Assembly: GCA_002733665.1 (NCBI GenBank)
Contig: NVWM01000006.1
Coordinates: 59,020-123,019, forward strand
Reading direction: 5' to 3'
From: Lutibacter sp.
GTDB lineage: Bacteria; Bacteroidota; Bacteroidia; Flavobacteriales; Flavobacteriaceae
DNA: 64,000 nt
Part shown: positions 54,074-63,944 of the stretch, in pieces
Numbering within the stretch: the first letter of the stretch is position 1
Layout of the letters: each line of letters opens with the position of its first letter
Translations under genes and position numbers: made by a program
Notes under the pieces: generated by a model
Databases searched by the model: none
Told to the model about the DNA's origin: nothing
The model's input: only the letters and a program-made list of their open reading frames with translations

Positions 54074-54487
54074 ATGGCAAAAGTAGAAGTAACTTGGAAA
54101 GACAATATGTTATTTGAATCCAATCACGATGATGGCAGTTTTATGATTGACAACCCAATTGACGGATCTGAGAGTAGAGGAATGAGTCCAAAAGCATTAA
54201 TGCTGAGCTCTTTGGCAGGATGCGGAGGTTTAGATATTGTATCTTTATTAAAAAAGATGCGTGCAGAAGTAGAAGATTTTAAAATTGATGTTACTGCTGA
54301 TTTAACGGATGAGCATCCTAAAATTTATAAAAATGTGGTTGTCACTTATCGTTTTTTTGGAAATGACTTTAAAAAAGATAAAATTCAAAAAGCCGTAGAC
54401 TTATCAATAGAAAGATATTGTGGCGTTATGGAAATGTTTCGTAAATTTACTGATGTTACTGTAAATGTTGAGTATACTGAACGGTAA
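54074..54487 (+). CDS. OsmC/Ohr family peroxide-reducing protein
   Basis: A 137-residue OsmC-fold protein. The redox cysteines are Cys50 (SSLAGCGGLD) and Cys116 (ERYCGVME). Family members reduce organic or inorganic peroxides with two conserved cysteines. The short glycine-rich start and SPKALML segment are typical. It is divergent from the AhpD-like gene, which may share its regulator. Confidence 0.92.
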   Translation: MAKVEVTWKDNMLFESNHDDGSFMIDNPIDGSESRGMSPKALMLSSLAGCGGLDIVSLLKKMRAEVEDFKIDVTADLTDEHPKIYKNVVVTYRFFGNDFKKDKIQKAVDLSIERYCGVMEMFRKFTDVTVNVEYTER

Positions 54488-54490
54488 ATA

Positions 54491-54565
54491 TCATTCCTGC
54501 GAAAGCAGGAATCTCAAAAATAAATGAGTTAAAATAATATAGATTCCTGCCTTCGCAGGAATGAC
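54491..54565. repeat. Second composite palindromic repeat, upstream of recJ
   Basis: Two units, ATTCCTGC-GAAA-GCAGGAAT (54493-54512) and ATTCCTGC-CTTC-GCAGGAAT (54543-54562), in opposite orientation with a 30-base spacer. The layout equals that of 51431-51570. It fills most of the gap between osmC and recJ. Confidence 0.72.
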
Positions 54566-54580
54566 AAATTGCTATTATAA

Positions 54581-56278
54581 ATGCGTTGGATATTTAAACC
54601 AGAACCAGAAAAAGAAAAAATCACAAAATTATCTCAGGAATTACAAATTGATTCTTTAATTTCTAAATTGCTTTTGCAACGAGGAATTGAAACTTTTGAT
54701 GAGGCCAAAGAATTCTTTCGTCCAGATATTAATGATTTGCATGATCCGTACTTAATGAAAGATATGGAATTGGCTGTTGAGCGTATAGAAAAAGCAATTT
54801 CTAACAACGAAAACATTCTTGTTTATGGTGATTACGATGTGGATGGTACAACTTCAGTTGCATTGGTTTCATCTTATTTAAAAACTTTTTATCCAAATGT
54901 TGCTACTTACATTCCTGATAGGTATGATGAGGGCTATGGGATTTCTTATCAAGGAATTGATTTTGCAGGAGACAATGATTTTTCTCTGATTATTGCATTA
55001 GACTGTGGTATTAAAGCCATTGATAAAGTTATTTACGCATCAAAAAAGAAAATTGATTTTATTATTTGTGACCATCACAGACCAGGAAATGAAATTCCGA
55101 AAGCAATCGCTGTTTTGGATCCAAAACGTGAAGATTGCAACTATCCTTATGATGAATTGTGTGGTTGTGGTGTTGGTTTTAAACTGATACAAGCATTGTC
55201 TCAAAATAGAGGTCAAACAATGGATGATTTGTTACCATATTTAGATTTGGTAGCAACAGCAATTGCCGCAGATATCGTTCCAATGACAGGGGAAAATAGA
55301 ATTTTGGCATATTACGGATTAATTGTTATCAATAAAGTTCCAAGAATTGGTTTTAAAACATTTATCCATCAATTACATAAAAAAGTATTAACGATTACAG
55401 ATGTTGTTTTTGTAATCGCACCTCGAATTAATGCTGCTGGAAGAATGAAACACGGATTACACGCTGTTGAATTAATGACGGAAACCGATTTTGAAAAAGC
55501 ACAACAAATGGCAATTGCTATTGAAAACTTTAATACTGATAGAAAAGAACTTGATAAAAAAATAACCGATGAAGCACTTAAACAAATTGAAACAAATGAT
55601 GAGCAACAAAACTTTTCAACTGTTGTTTATCATGAAACTTGGCATAAAGGTGTTATTGGTATTGTGGCTTCTCGATTGATTGAAAAACATTACAAGCCAA
55701 CACTTGTTTTTACCAAAAGTGGTGATAAATTGGCAGCATCTGCAAGATCTGTGAAAGGATTTGATGTCTATGACGCTTTAGAAAAATGCTCGGAGTTTAT
55801 AGAACAATTTGGCGGACATAAATATGCTGCAGGATTAACATTGTTGCCAGAAAATTACGAAAAATTCAAAGCGAAATTTGAAGAGGTCGTCAAAAAAACA
55901 CTTCCTGAAGAATTAAGAACTCCAGAAATCACTATCAATTCTGAAATAGAATTAGGTGACATTACACCTAAGTTTTTCAGAATATTAAGTCAGTTTGCAC
56001 CTTTTGGACCTCAAAATATGCGCCCTACATTTGTTGCAAACGGATTGAGAGATAATGGTTATGGAAAACAAGTTGGTGCTGATAAAAGCCATTTAAAACT
56101 CAATATAATTAGTGGTGCTGACAAAAAAACCTACAATGCTATTGGTTTTGGGCTTGGTGATAAATACAATTTGACAACCAAAGGAACTCCTTTTAAGGCC
56201 ATTTTTAATATTGATGAAAATAATTGGAACGGAAATACTTCGCTACAACTATTGTTGAAGGATATTCAAGAAGAATAA
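54581..56278 (+). CDS. recJ: Single-stranded-DNA-specific exonuclease RecJ
   Basis: A 565-residue DHH-family 5'-3' exonuclease of recombination and mismatch repair. Motifs are VYGDYDVDGTTSVALV (motif I), IIALDCGIKA (motif II) and IICDHHRPG (motif III, the DHH). A DHHA1 domain follows, containing EQFGGHKYAAGLTL, and an OB-like end. The length is typical. A terminator follows, facing the convergent hypothetical gene. Confidence 0.96.
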   Translation: MRWIFKPEPEKEKITKLSQELQIDSLISKLLLQRGIETFDEAKEFFRPDINDLHDPYLMKDMELAVERIEKAISNNENILVYGDYDVDGTTSVALVSSYLKTFYPNVATYIPDRYDEGYGISYQGIDFAGDNDFSLIIALDCGIKAIDKVIYASKKKIDFIICDHHRPGNEIPKAIAVLDPKREDCNYPYDELCGCGVGFKLIQALSQNRGQTMDDLLPYLDLVATAIAADIVPMTGENRILAYYGLIVINKVPRIGFKTFIHQLHKKVLTITDVVFVIAPRINAAGRMKHGLHAVELMTETDFEKAQQMAIAIENFNTDRKELDKKITDEALKQIETNDEQQNFSTVVYHETWHKGVIGIVASRLIEKHYKPTLVFTKSGDKLAASARSVKGFDVYDALEKCSEFIEQFGGHKYAAGLTLLPENYEKFKAKFEEVVKKTLPEELRTPEITINSEIELGDITPKFFRILSQFAPFGPQNMRPTFVANGLRDNGYGKQVGADKSHLKLNIISGADKKTYNAIGFGLGDKYNLTTKGTPFKAIFNIDENNWNGNTSLQLLLKDIQEE

Positions 56279-56280
56279 AA

Positions 56281-56314
56281 AAAGGTTGAGATAATTAAAT
56301 CTCAACCTTTTTTT
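56281..56314. terminator. Terminator between recJ and the convergent gene
   Basis: A 12-bp perfect stem (AAAGGTTGAGAT with its complement) and a six-base loop, with A-rich and T-rich flanks, acts for either direction. Confidence 0.88.
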
Positions 56315-56329
56315 ATTTATGTGTGCTAG

Positions 56330-57043
56330 TTACAGTTTATGATAGTAATTTAAAACCCTCACTACATCATGCTCTTTACTGAAATTTATTTTGTTCGATA
56401 AAATAAAGGCATTTACCTCAGAATTTTTATCATTTAATATTTTCAAAACATTTTTCTTACGAAGTTTTGTTTTGATATATTTCCCTGATTTGTTCTTTAC
56501 AAAATAACTAACCTTTTCTTTATATTCTTGTGGTATACTGTTTTGAGTTTGATAACCTCGACTTTTATTAGGGTCAAACAAATACTTTTTGACATCTTTT
56601 ATTAAATAATTCGTTTGTTCTAAATTAGATACTACTTCATAAAATGCAGATGTTCCATTAGAGTTTTCAAACTGAGCTGAATTTATTTTAGCAAAGACAT
56701 GACGGTTAATGCTAGTGATGTTATCACCTTTATCTATTGCAAATCCAGTAACAGATTTGTCAGTAATTACAATTCCATTTTGGTTTTTAGAACCAATTAT
56801 TAATTCTCCTGTTTCTTGATTAAATTGTATTTTCTTCTGTGAAGATATAATACTATCATTAATAATTACATAGCCAGTTTTCCAATTATTATATAAATAT
56901 GGCGTCCCTATATGTCCTGGCTTAAAATTAATTCTAATAGGAGTATTTCCTGCTTTCTGAAAAGTATCAAAATCGTTAGTCTTATCTTCTTGAGCAAAAG
57001 ACAAAATTGGTAGTAACATAAAAATAAAAAGTAGTTTATTCAT
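56330..57043 (-). CDS. Secreted protein of unknown function
   Basis: A 237-residue protein with a signal peptide (LLPILSFAQ). The ATG at 57043 is chosen because the longer frame starts at a TTG and adds no signal. The mature part contains GHIGTPYLYNNWKTGYVII and KLRKKNVLKILNDKNSEV. No family is recognised. It is the last leftward gene before recJ and follows the EEP nuclease gene by 66 bases. Confidence 0.7.
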   Translation of the reverse strand: MNKLLFIFMLLPILSFAQEDKTNDFDTFQKAGNTPIRINFKPGHIGTPYLYNNWKTGYVIINDSIISSQKKIQFNQETGELIIGSKNQNGIVITDKSVTGFAIDKGDNITSINRHVFAKINSAQFENSNGTSAFYEVVSNLEQTNYLIKDVKKYLFDPNKSRGYQTQNSIPQEYKEKVSYFVKNKSGKYIKTKLRKKNVLKILNDKNSEVNAFILSNKINFSKEHDVVRVLNYYHKL

Positions 57044-57109
57044 AATAAAAATTAGTTTAAGATTGAAATATAATTTCTTCAATAATTATGCCGTAAATAT
57101 AAGACGTTT

Positions 57110-58156
57110 TTACTTCTCTTTAATCAAATAAATATAAACAGGATAATGATCACTAAATCCTCCAGTAAAATTTCCGTTTGACCAACTTCTAAACGGATAG
57201 CCTTTATACCTTCCTTTTCGTGTAGTTAAATAATTTGGATTGTAAATAGCTGCTTTGTAAAACAAATACGAGTCATAATCTGTAGATTCTTTCGGTAAAA
57301 AATTTGATGTTAATAAAATTTGATCAAACAAATTCATATTGTCACGAAAACCAAGCGAACCAAAACCTCTTTTATACATATTTGCGAAAGGGTTGTATAA
57401 TTCTCTGTCATTCGTGTTTTTCTTTTTCTCTTTAGAACGTAACGTCTTTTTGATGCTTTTTGAATCTGGATTATCATTAAAATCGCCCAACGTAATAATT
57501 TTAGCATTTGGTTCTTCAAAATAGATGTCTTCAATAATTTTTAGATTCAGCTCTGCTGATTTTACTCTTAAATATTCTGATTTTTTTGCTCCTCCACGTT
57601 GTGATGGCCAATGATTAACTATAATGTGGATTAATTCGCCATCCAAGTATCCTGAGACTAATAATTGACTTCGAGTTTTAATTCTATAACCTTCACTGTT
57701 CCAAGCCTTGAGCTCATATGCTTTAAAATCTGAAACGCTAAAATCAGACTCTTTATAAATCAATGCAACATCAATTCCGCGCCAATCTGGAGAATCAACA
57801 TGAACATAATTATAGCCTTCGTTTTTTAAATAATCACTTTTCAATAAATCATCAAGCACTTCACTATTTTCAATTTCACAAACACCAATAATTGAAGGGC
57901 TTTTCTTAGATTTTTCTTTTCCAATTTCAGAAATCACTTTTGCAGCATTTTCTATTTTTTGAATGTAGGCATTCTCTTTTCCAGACTTCATTTGAAGAAT
58001 TGGACTGTATTCATCCTTTTTATCAGGATTATCAATCGTATCAAATAAATTTTCGAGATTGTAAAAAGCAATCGTTTTAATTTTATATTCTTTCTGTTGA
58101 GAAAAAGAAAATAAAACGCAAAATAATAGCACAAGTGTGCTTAAAAAATGTTTCAT
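57110..58156 (-). CDS. Secreted endonuclease/exonuclease/phosphatase family protein, paralogue 1
   Basis: A 348-residue exported protein (signal peptide VLFSFSQ) of the EEP fold: FYNLENLFDT (metal-binding Asn, Glu), IGVCEIENSEVL, DWRGIDVALIY, IIVNHWPSQRGG (catalytic His), LGDFNDNPDS and FSDHYPVYIY. It can hydrolyse DNA, RNA or phospholipid headgroups; the wide motif set is intact. A tandem paralogue lies upstream on the same strand, with a long hairpin between them. The export signal places it outside the cytoplasm. Confidence 0.88.
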   Translation of the reverse strand: MKHFLSTLVLLFCVLFSFSQQKEYKIKTIAFYNLENLFDTIDNPDKKDEYSPILQMKSGKENAYIQKIENAAKVISEIGKEKSKKSPSIIGVCEIENSEVLDDLLKSDYLKNEGYNYVHVDSPDWRGIDVALIYKESDFSVSDFKAYELKAWNSEGYRIKTRSQLLVSGYLDGELIHIIVNHWPSQRGGAKKSEYLRVKSAELNLKIIEDIYFEEPNAKIITLGDFNDNPDSKSIKKTLRSKEKKKNTNDRELYNPFANMYKRGFGSLGFRDNMNLFDQILLTSNFLPKESTDYDSYLFYKAAIYNPNYLTTRKGRYKGYPFRSWSNGNFTGGFSDHYPVYIYLIKEK

Positions 58157-58165
58157 CTATAGCAA

Positions 58166-58203
58166 TTTAGAGACCTTAAAGTTCGCACTTTAAGGTCTCT
58201 AAA
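58166..58203 (-). terminator. 17-bp perfect hairpin between the two EEP genes
   Basis: A 17-bp perfect stem around TTAGAGACCTTAAAGT and a TCGC loop lies between the genes. Only a weak T-run follows on the minus strand, so it may be a terminator, an attenuator or a repeat. Confidence 0.55.
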
Positions 58204-58226
58204 TATACAATAAAAAATTTGTGAAT

Positions 58227-59273
58227 TTATTTTTTCTCTTTGATAAGGTACATATAAGAAGGGTAATGATCGCTATAACCTCCAGTATATGTTCCCCAAG
58301 AAAAACTTCTAAAAGGGTAGCCTTTGTATCTTCCCTTACTGTTTATTAAGTACTTAGGATTATAAATTCCTGCCTTTAGCATCTTGTAAGTGGAGAAATC
58401 TTTAGTCGTTGTTAATAATTGAGAACTGATAAGGATTTGATCAAATAAATTGATGTTGTCTCGATAACCTGCAGTATTAAAACCTCTAATAAACATGTCT
58501 TCAAAAGGATTGTAAATGTCATTCTCTTTTACATCTTTCTTTTTCCTTTTTGTTTTCATTATTTTCTTAAAACTACTTTCAATAGGATCATCATTAAAAT
58601 CTCCCATCGTTATAATCTTAGCATTTGGTTCGTTCTCACGAATTTGCTCCATGATTTTCAAGTTCAATGCTGCCGCTTTTTCTCTAAAAGGAATACTTCG
58701 TGTTCCTCCTCTTTTTGATGGCCAATGGTTCACTATTACATGTATCATTTCTCCATCCAAATACCCTGAAACTAATAATTGATCTCTTGTGAAAATTCGT
58801 TCTCCTTCGTTATCATAAATCAACAACTCAAAACTTTGATGGTTTACAGGCTTAAAATAACGAGACTGATATAATAGCCCTACATCAATTCCCCTTTTGT
58901 CTGGAGATTCATAATGTACAATACTGTATCGTTTATCTTTCAAAAATTTTCCAGAAACCAAATCCCTCAAAACCGTATCGTTCTCAATCTCTACAACACC
59001 AATTATAGCAGGACTATTTTTTGCTTTTTCAACACCTATTTTAGAAAGTACGCTTCCGAGTTTATCAATTTTATCCCAATAAACTTTAGATCTATTACCC
59101 TTAATCTCCATCATTGGACTCGCTTCATCATTCTTTGCAGTGTTATTAATCGTGTCAAAAAGATTCTCGAGGTTATAAAAAGCCAGCGTTCTAATTTGAT
59201 AGTTTTTATCTTGTGAGAAGACCGTATTTCCAACAAGGAAAAAAGTTACGACAAAAAGAAAAATATGTTTCAT
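58227..59273 (-). CDS. Secreted endonuclease/exonuclease/phosphatase family protein, paralogue 2
   Basis: A 348-residue exported EEP protein (signal peptide FLVGNTVFSQ) with the same motif set as paralogue 1: FYNLENLFDT, IGVVEIENDTVL, DKRGIDVGLLY, VIVNHWPSKRGG, MGDFNDDP and YSDHYPSYMY. The equal length and matching motif spacing show a tandem duplication. Its 5' leader carries the dispersed element shared with the DUF6428-like gene. It is divergent from the TonB receptor at 59506. Confidence 0.88.
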   Translation of the reverse strand: MKHIFLFVVTFFLVGNTVFSQDKNYQIRTLAFYNLENLFDTINNTAKNDEASPMMEIKGNRSKVYWDKIDKLGSVLSKIGVEKAKNSPAIIGVVEIENDTVLRDLVSGKFLKDKRYSIVHYESPDKRGIDVGLLYQSRYFKPVNHQSFELLIYDNEGERIFTRDQLLVSGYLDGEMIHVIVNHWPSKRGGTRSIPFREKAAALNLKIMEQIRENEPNAKIITMGDFNDDPIESSFKKIMKTKRKKKDVKENDIYNPFEDMFIRGFNTAGYRDNINLFDQILISSQLLTTTKDFSTYKMLKAGIYNPKYLINSKGRYKGYPFRSFSWGTYTGGYSDHYPSYMYLIKEKK

Positions 59274-59380
59274 GTGTTTATAATTTATTGTTTTTTAATG
59301 GTCACATGCTGTTCGTAATTAATCACTTTTTTGGGCGATAAATTTTTAGCATGCTCATTTCATATAGTATTGATTTTATA
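59271..59380 (-). repeat. Shared leader element, copy B (upstream of the EEP nuclease gene)
   Basis: Counterpart of 27525-27634: the same start (CATGTGTTT), the same blocks ATGCTGTTCG and ATTAATCA, and the same order, over about 110 bases upstream of an unrelated gene. The mini-frame on the minus strand reads INYEQHVT, against INSEQHLT in copy A. Confidence 0.7.
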
Positions 59381-59505
59381 GATACTACAAAAATAAGTAC
59401 AAAAGTTGAGCCAAAACAATAATAATGTTAAATTAACATAAAATTACTCTAAAAAGTCTTATTTTAGCCCTTGCGAAAAAATTCGCATTAAACAGTTAAA
59501 ACAAT

Positions 59506-62319
59506 ATGAGAAAATTTATTAGTACAATGCTTTTTGGTGTATTATTTGTCTTTGCGGCAAATGCTCAATCACAAGGCGTTGTAAAAGGAAAGGTTTCTGA
59601 TGGCGATAGTACAAACTCAATATCTGGAGTTGTAATAACCGTTGAAGGAACAACTATTAAGCAAATAACTGACGAGAGTGGTAATTTTACTTTATCAAAC
59701 GTTCCAACAGGAAGTCAGTTGGTAAACATTCAGGTTGAAGGGTATAAAGTACAAGTTTTTCCTGTTACTGTGGGTGAAAATTCAACAGTTGATTTAGGAA
59801 CTATTTTTATGTACAAAGATGTAACAGTACAAGATGATTTAAGTGTTATTTCTCTTTCTGAAGATCAATTAAATGATGACGAAGGTGGAGCGGATAATAC
59901 TGCAGGATTATTGCAAGCATCAAGAGATGTTTTTTCAAGTACTGCCGCTTATGAGTTTAGTGCTACATTCTTTAGAGCAAGAGGATATAATTCTGAAAAC
60001 GGAAAACTCTTAATCAACGGAATTGAAATGAACAAAATTTACAACGGTCGTCCACAATGGGGAAATTGGGGTGGATTAAATGATGTAATGCGTAATCAAA
60101 CATTATCAAATGGATTGGCGCCATCTGAATACACTTTTGGTGGAATTGGAGGCTCTAACAACGTTTCTATGAGGGCTTCTGACATGAGGCAAGGCGGAAG
60201 AGTTTCTTATGCTTCATCTAACAGGAGTTACGTAGGTCGCGTCATGGCGAGTTATTCTTCAGGAATGAATGAAAAAGGTTGGTCATATTCTGTATTGGCA
60301 TCAAGACGCTATGGTAATGAAGGTTATAATGACGCTACATTATATGATGCAAATTCATTTTTTGCATCTGTAGAAAAGAAAATAAATGATAGCCATAGTT
60401 TAAATCTAACTGCTTTTTATGCACAAAATAGAAGAGGTAAATCTTCACCAAACACTCAAGAAGCGTATGACTTAAAAGGAACAACCTACAACGCTTATTG
60501 GGGATATCAAGATGGTAACAAAAGAAACTCAAGAGTACGTGAGATAGAAGAACCTGTGTTTATGTTAAACCATTATTGGGATATAAGTGATAAAACTACA
60601 TTAAATACCAATGTTGCATATCAAACAGGAAAAATAGGAAATAGTCGTTTAGACTATGGCGGAACTAGTATTGTGACTGATACTACTGGAAATGACTTTA
60701 TTATTGGTGGTGGTTCAAACCCAGACCCAACATATTATCAAAAATTGCCAAGTTATTTTTTACGCGATATTAATAACCCTGATTATTCTAATGCATATTT
60801 AGCAGACCAAAACTTTAGAAGTGATGGTCAAATAAATTGGAATTCTTTATACCAAGCAAACTTAACTTCTACTTCGTTAGGTGGAAATTCGGTTTATGCT
60901 TTATACGAAGATAGAAACGATGATACTCAAATATCAATGAATACTATTTTTCGTACAGAATTAAATGAAAACATTGATTTAAATGCTTCTTTATCTTACC
61001 GTAATTTAAAATCTAAGAATTTTGCAAACATGTTAGATTTATTAGGTGGAAACGGTTATTTAAATGTTGATTCTTTTTCTGAATCAATTAGTGAAGCTCA
61101 AAATGATTTAAGTAATCCTAATAGGTTAGTACAAGAAGGAGAAAAGTATAAGTACAACTTTGAAATTGATGCTAATATTATAGATGCATTTGCACAGGCG
61201 CAGTTTAAATACAATAAAGTTGATTTTTACTTAGCAGGAAAACTTTCAATGACAGATTATCAAAGAAATGGATTGTATGAAAATGGGCGTTTCCCAGGAA
61301 GTCGTTCTTTTGGGAAAAGTGAAAAGGTTGACTTTACTAATTTTAGTACAAAAGCAGGTTTAACTTATAAAATTTCTGGTCGTCATTTATTAGACTTTAA
61401 TGCAGGATATTTAACAAAGGCACCATCTATAAGAAATACATTCTCTAATTCAAGAGAAAATAATGATCTTGTAGTTGGTTTAACCGATGAAAAAATAACT
61501 TCATTTGATGCAAGTTATATCATAAGAACACCAAAAATAAAAGGACGTTTAACAGGATATTATACCAAATTTGAAGATGCAACAGAAATTTCTTTCTTTT
61601 ATGCTGATGGAATTAGTGGTATTAATGACAACGAAACTGCAGCATTTGTACAAGAAGTTTTAACAGGTGTAGATAAACGTAACATTGGTTTAGAACTTGG
61701 AATAGAATACCAAATAACACCAACCATTAAGTTGAAGGGTGCTGCTGCAATTGGAGATTATATTTATGACAGCAATCCTAACTTATATTTAGCATCAGAT
61801 GATTTTGATACTAATATCGAATTTGGAGAATCAGCATTAAAAAATTACCATGTTGCAGGCGGTCCACAAAGAGCTGTTTCTGTAGGGTTTGAATATAGAG
61901 ATCCTAATTACTGGTGGTTTGGAGCAACAACTAATTATTTTTCTAATGGTTATGTAGATGTAGCACCAATAACAAGAACAAGTAACTTTAGTAGCGATCC
62001 AACAGACGGACAGATCTTTAATGATTATAACCCTGAAATAGCAAGAGAATTATTAGCTCAAGAGCAATTTGAAGATTATTTCTTAGTTAATGCAGTTGGA
62101 GGAAAATCTTGGAAAATCGACAATAATTATATTGGCTTTTTTGCAACGATCGGAAATATATTAAACACAAAATATAAAACAGGAGGTTTTGAACAATCTC
62201 GAAACGCTAATTACAGAACATTAAGCGAAGACAAAGCACGTGACACTCCAGTATTTGGATCTAAATATTGGCATGGATACGGAACGTCATATTACTTAAA
62301 CGTATATTACAGATTTTAA
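59506..62319 (+). CDS. TonB-dependent receptor with carboxypeptidase-like N-terminal domain
   Basis: A 937-residue outer-membrane receptor. After the signal peptide (FVFAANAQ) comes a CarboxypepD_reg-like domain (about 24-105, GKVSDGDSTNSISGVVITV). The plug region is divergent (about 130-240, FRARGYNSENGKLLINGIEM, SMRASDMRQGG), and a barrel ends in SYYLNVYYRF. It is followed 33 bases later by a DUF5689 lipoprotein and preceded by two divergent secreted nucleases. The substrate is unknown; nucleic-acid breakdown products would fit the neighbours. Confidence 0.9.
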   Translation: MRKFISTMLFGVLFVFAANAQSQGVVKGKVSDGDSTNSISGVVITVEGTTIKQITDESGNFTLSNVPTGSQLVNIQVEGYKVQVFPVTVGENSTVDLGTIFMYKDVTVQDDLSVISLSEDQLNDDEGGADNTAGLLQASRDVFSSTAAYEFSATFFRARGYNSENGKLLINGIEMNKIYNGRPQWGNWGGLNDVMRNQTLSNGLAPSEYTFGGIGGSNNVSMRASDMRQGGRVSYASSNRSYVGRVMASYSSGMNEKGWSYSVLASRRYGNEGYNDATLYDANSFFASVEKKINDSHSLNLTAFYAQNRRGKSSPNTQEAYDLKGTTYNAYWGYQDGNKRNSRVREIEEPVFMLNHYWDISDKTTLNTNVAYQTGKIGNSRLDYGGTSIVTDTTGNDFIIGGGSNPDPTYYQKLPSYFLRDINNPDYSNAYLADQNFRSDGQINWNSLYQANLTSTSLGGNSVYALYEDRNDDTQISMNTIFRTELNENIDLNASLSYRNLKSKNFANMLDLLGGNGYLNVDSFSESISEAQNDLSNPNRLVQEGEKYKYNFEIDANIIDAFAQAQFKYNKVDFYLAGKLSMTDYQRNGLYENGRFPGSRSFGKSEKVDFTNFSTKAGLTYKISGRHLLDFNAGYLTKAPSIRNTFSNSRENNDLVVGLTDEKITSFDASYIIRTPKIKGRLTGYYTKFEDATEISFFYADGISGINDNETAAFVQEVLTGVDKRNIGLELGIEYQITPTIKLKGAAAIGDYIYDSNPNLYLASDDFDTNIEFGESALKNYHVAGGPQRAVSVGFEYRDPNYWWFGATTNYFSNGYVDVAPITRTSNFSSDPTDGQIFNDYNPEIARELLAQEQFEDYFLVNAVGGKSWKIDNNYIGFFATIGNILNTKYKTGGFEQSRNANYRTLSEDKARDTPVFGSKYWHGYGTSYYLNVYYRF

Positions 62320-62352
62320 TAAAATACTATAAAAACATTAAATAAAAATAAA

Positions 62353-63816
62353 ATGAAAACAATTAAATTTTTAAAACTAATACTAGTAGCATTCGTAACT
62401 ATAACAGTTGCGTCTTGTGTTGATTCAGATGAATATGATGTACCGCCAGTAGCTCAACAGCTAGAGCCAAATATTACGGTAACCTCAAGTATTCAAAATG
62501 TTAAAAGTGCCTTAGATCAACACTTTAATGACGAAGGTGAGTCTAAAATGACATTTGATGGAGATTCTGATGTTGTATTTACAGGATATGTGGTTTCTAG
62601 TGATTATGCTGGTAACTTTTTTGAATCAATTGTAATTCAAGATAGCCCAAGTAATCCAACTCATGGAATTGAAATCTTAATAGATAAATCATCATTATTT
62701 GAAAGTTATGAAGTTGGTAGAAAAGTATACGTAAAAATGGCTGGATTAAGCGTTTCTTACGAAGATGGTGAAGATAATGACCCAACTGACACAGATGCCT
62801 TAGGAAGATATTCTGTTGGTAAAGATGAAGGTGGTTTTGGTTTAGACGAAGTGCCTTTATACTCATATTTAGAGAGTATTGTTCGCTCTACGGAAGTTGA
62901 AACAATAGTTCCTAACATTATCTCAACTGCTGCTATTACAGAAAATCACATCAACACATTTGTTCAGTTAAGCGATATGCAATTTGAAGTTAATGAACTA
63001 GGAAAAACATTTTCTGGAGAAGCAAATGATGAATTTGATGGATTTAGAAACTTAGTTAGTTGTGCAGATGGATCTGAACCAACTTTACAAACAAGTACAT
63101 TTGCTGACTTTAGTTCTTATGAATTACCTGATGGTGTTGGAAACATGAATGCTGTATTAATGAAAGATTTCCGTGCAGACTTTTTAGTGTTTGTTGTTAA
63201 TAGCCCAACAGATTTTGAATTTTCAGGTACTGACAGGTGTGACCCAGTAATTTTAGATTGTGGAATTGCATCTTCTCAAGGAACAATGAATTTATTTAAT
63301 GATGATTTTGAAACACAGACTCCTTTTTCATTAGTAACAGGAAACGGATGGACTAACTATATTGAAACAGGATCTGAAGGTTGGGAAGCATATACTTCTG
63401 GTGGAACAAATTCTTCTTTAGGAATATCTGCAAGAATGAGTGCTTATAATTCAAATGATAATGATAATATCGGTTGGTTGATTATGCCTTCTATTGACTT
63501 TGATGCACAAAATGGTGAAACATTAAGATTTCAAACTTCAAATAGTTTTTCGGATGATAGCAAAATGGAATTGTTGTTTTCAACAGATTGGGATGGTACA
63601 CCAGCAAATATAACTACTGCAACATGGGGCGTTTTACCAGCAGCATACATTGTTCAGGATAGTGATTTCTATGGTTCTTGGTTAGATTCTGGAATTGTTG
63701 ATTTATCCTGTGCAACAGGAAGTATGTATATTGCTTTTAAATATACAGGAGGAGATACAAATGATAATACCGGAACTTATGAATTAGATGAAATAAGTAT
63801 TGATTATACACCATAA
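62353..63816 (+). CDS. DUF5689 lipoprotein with C-terminal choice-of-anchor-J-like domain
   Basis: A 487-residue predicted lipoprotein (lipobox TVASC, Cys22). Residues 50-300 form a DUF5689 region (FTGYVVSSDYAGNFFESIVIQD, RKVYVKMAGLSVSY, NTFVQLSDMQFEV), an OB-like fold often next to TonB receptors in Bacteroidota. Residues 315-487 look like a choice-of-anchor-J jelly-roll domain (FNDDFETQTPFSLV, NIGWLIMPSIDFDA, YELDEISIDY). It probably sits at the surface as partner of the upstream receptor. It is cotranscribed with it and ends in a terminator. Confidence 0.85.
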   Translation: MKTIKFLKLILVAFVTITVASCVDSDEYDVPPVAQQLEPNITVTSSIQNVKSALDQHFNDEGESKMTFDGDSDVVFTGYVVSSDYAGNFFESIVIQDSPSNPTHGIEILIDKSSLFESYEVGRKVYVKMAGLSVSYEDGEDNDPTDTDALGRYSVGKDEGGFGLDEVPLYSYLESIVRSTEVETIVPNIISTAAITENHINTFVQLSDMQFEVNELGKTFSGEANDEFDGFRNLVSCADGSEPTLQTSTFADFSSYELPDGVGNMNAVLMKDFRADFLVFVVNSPTDFEFSGTDRCDPVILDCGIASSQGTMNLFNDDFETQTPFSLVTGNGWTNYIETGSEGWEAYTSGGTNSSLGISARMSAYNSNDNDNIGWLIMPSIDFDAQNGETLRFQTSNSFSDDSKMELLFSTDWDGTPANITTATWGVLPAAYIVQDSDFYGSWLDSGIVDLSCATGSMYIAFKYTGGDTNDNTGTYELDEISIDYTP

Positions 63817-63864
63817 AAGGTAAATAATGTAAAAGTTGAATAGTTTTCAATTTAGAATAAAAAA

Positions 63865-63893
63865 AAACCGAAGCATTACTTCGGTTTTTTTTT
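63865..63893 (+). terminator. Terminator after the DUF5689 gene
   Basis: The stem AAACCGAAG/CTTCGGTTT has a CATTA loop, followed by a T-run. Confidence 0.88.
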
Positions 63894-63925
63894 GTTTAAT
63901 TTTTGTCCCGTCCTGAAATAGCGAT

Positions 63926-63943
63926 ACACTAAAACTTTAGTGT
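63926..63943 (+). promoter_or_regulatory. Hairpin just before the IS transposase start
   Basis: ACACTAAA and TTTAGTGT pair around a two-base loop and end one base before the ATG. Transcripts reading in from outside could fold it and mask the start codon; this is inference. Confidence 0.5.
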
Positions 63944-63944
63944 A

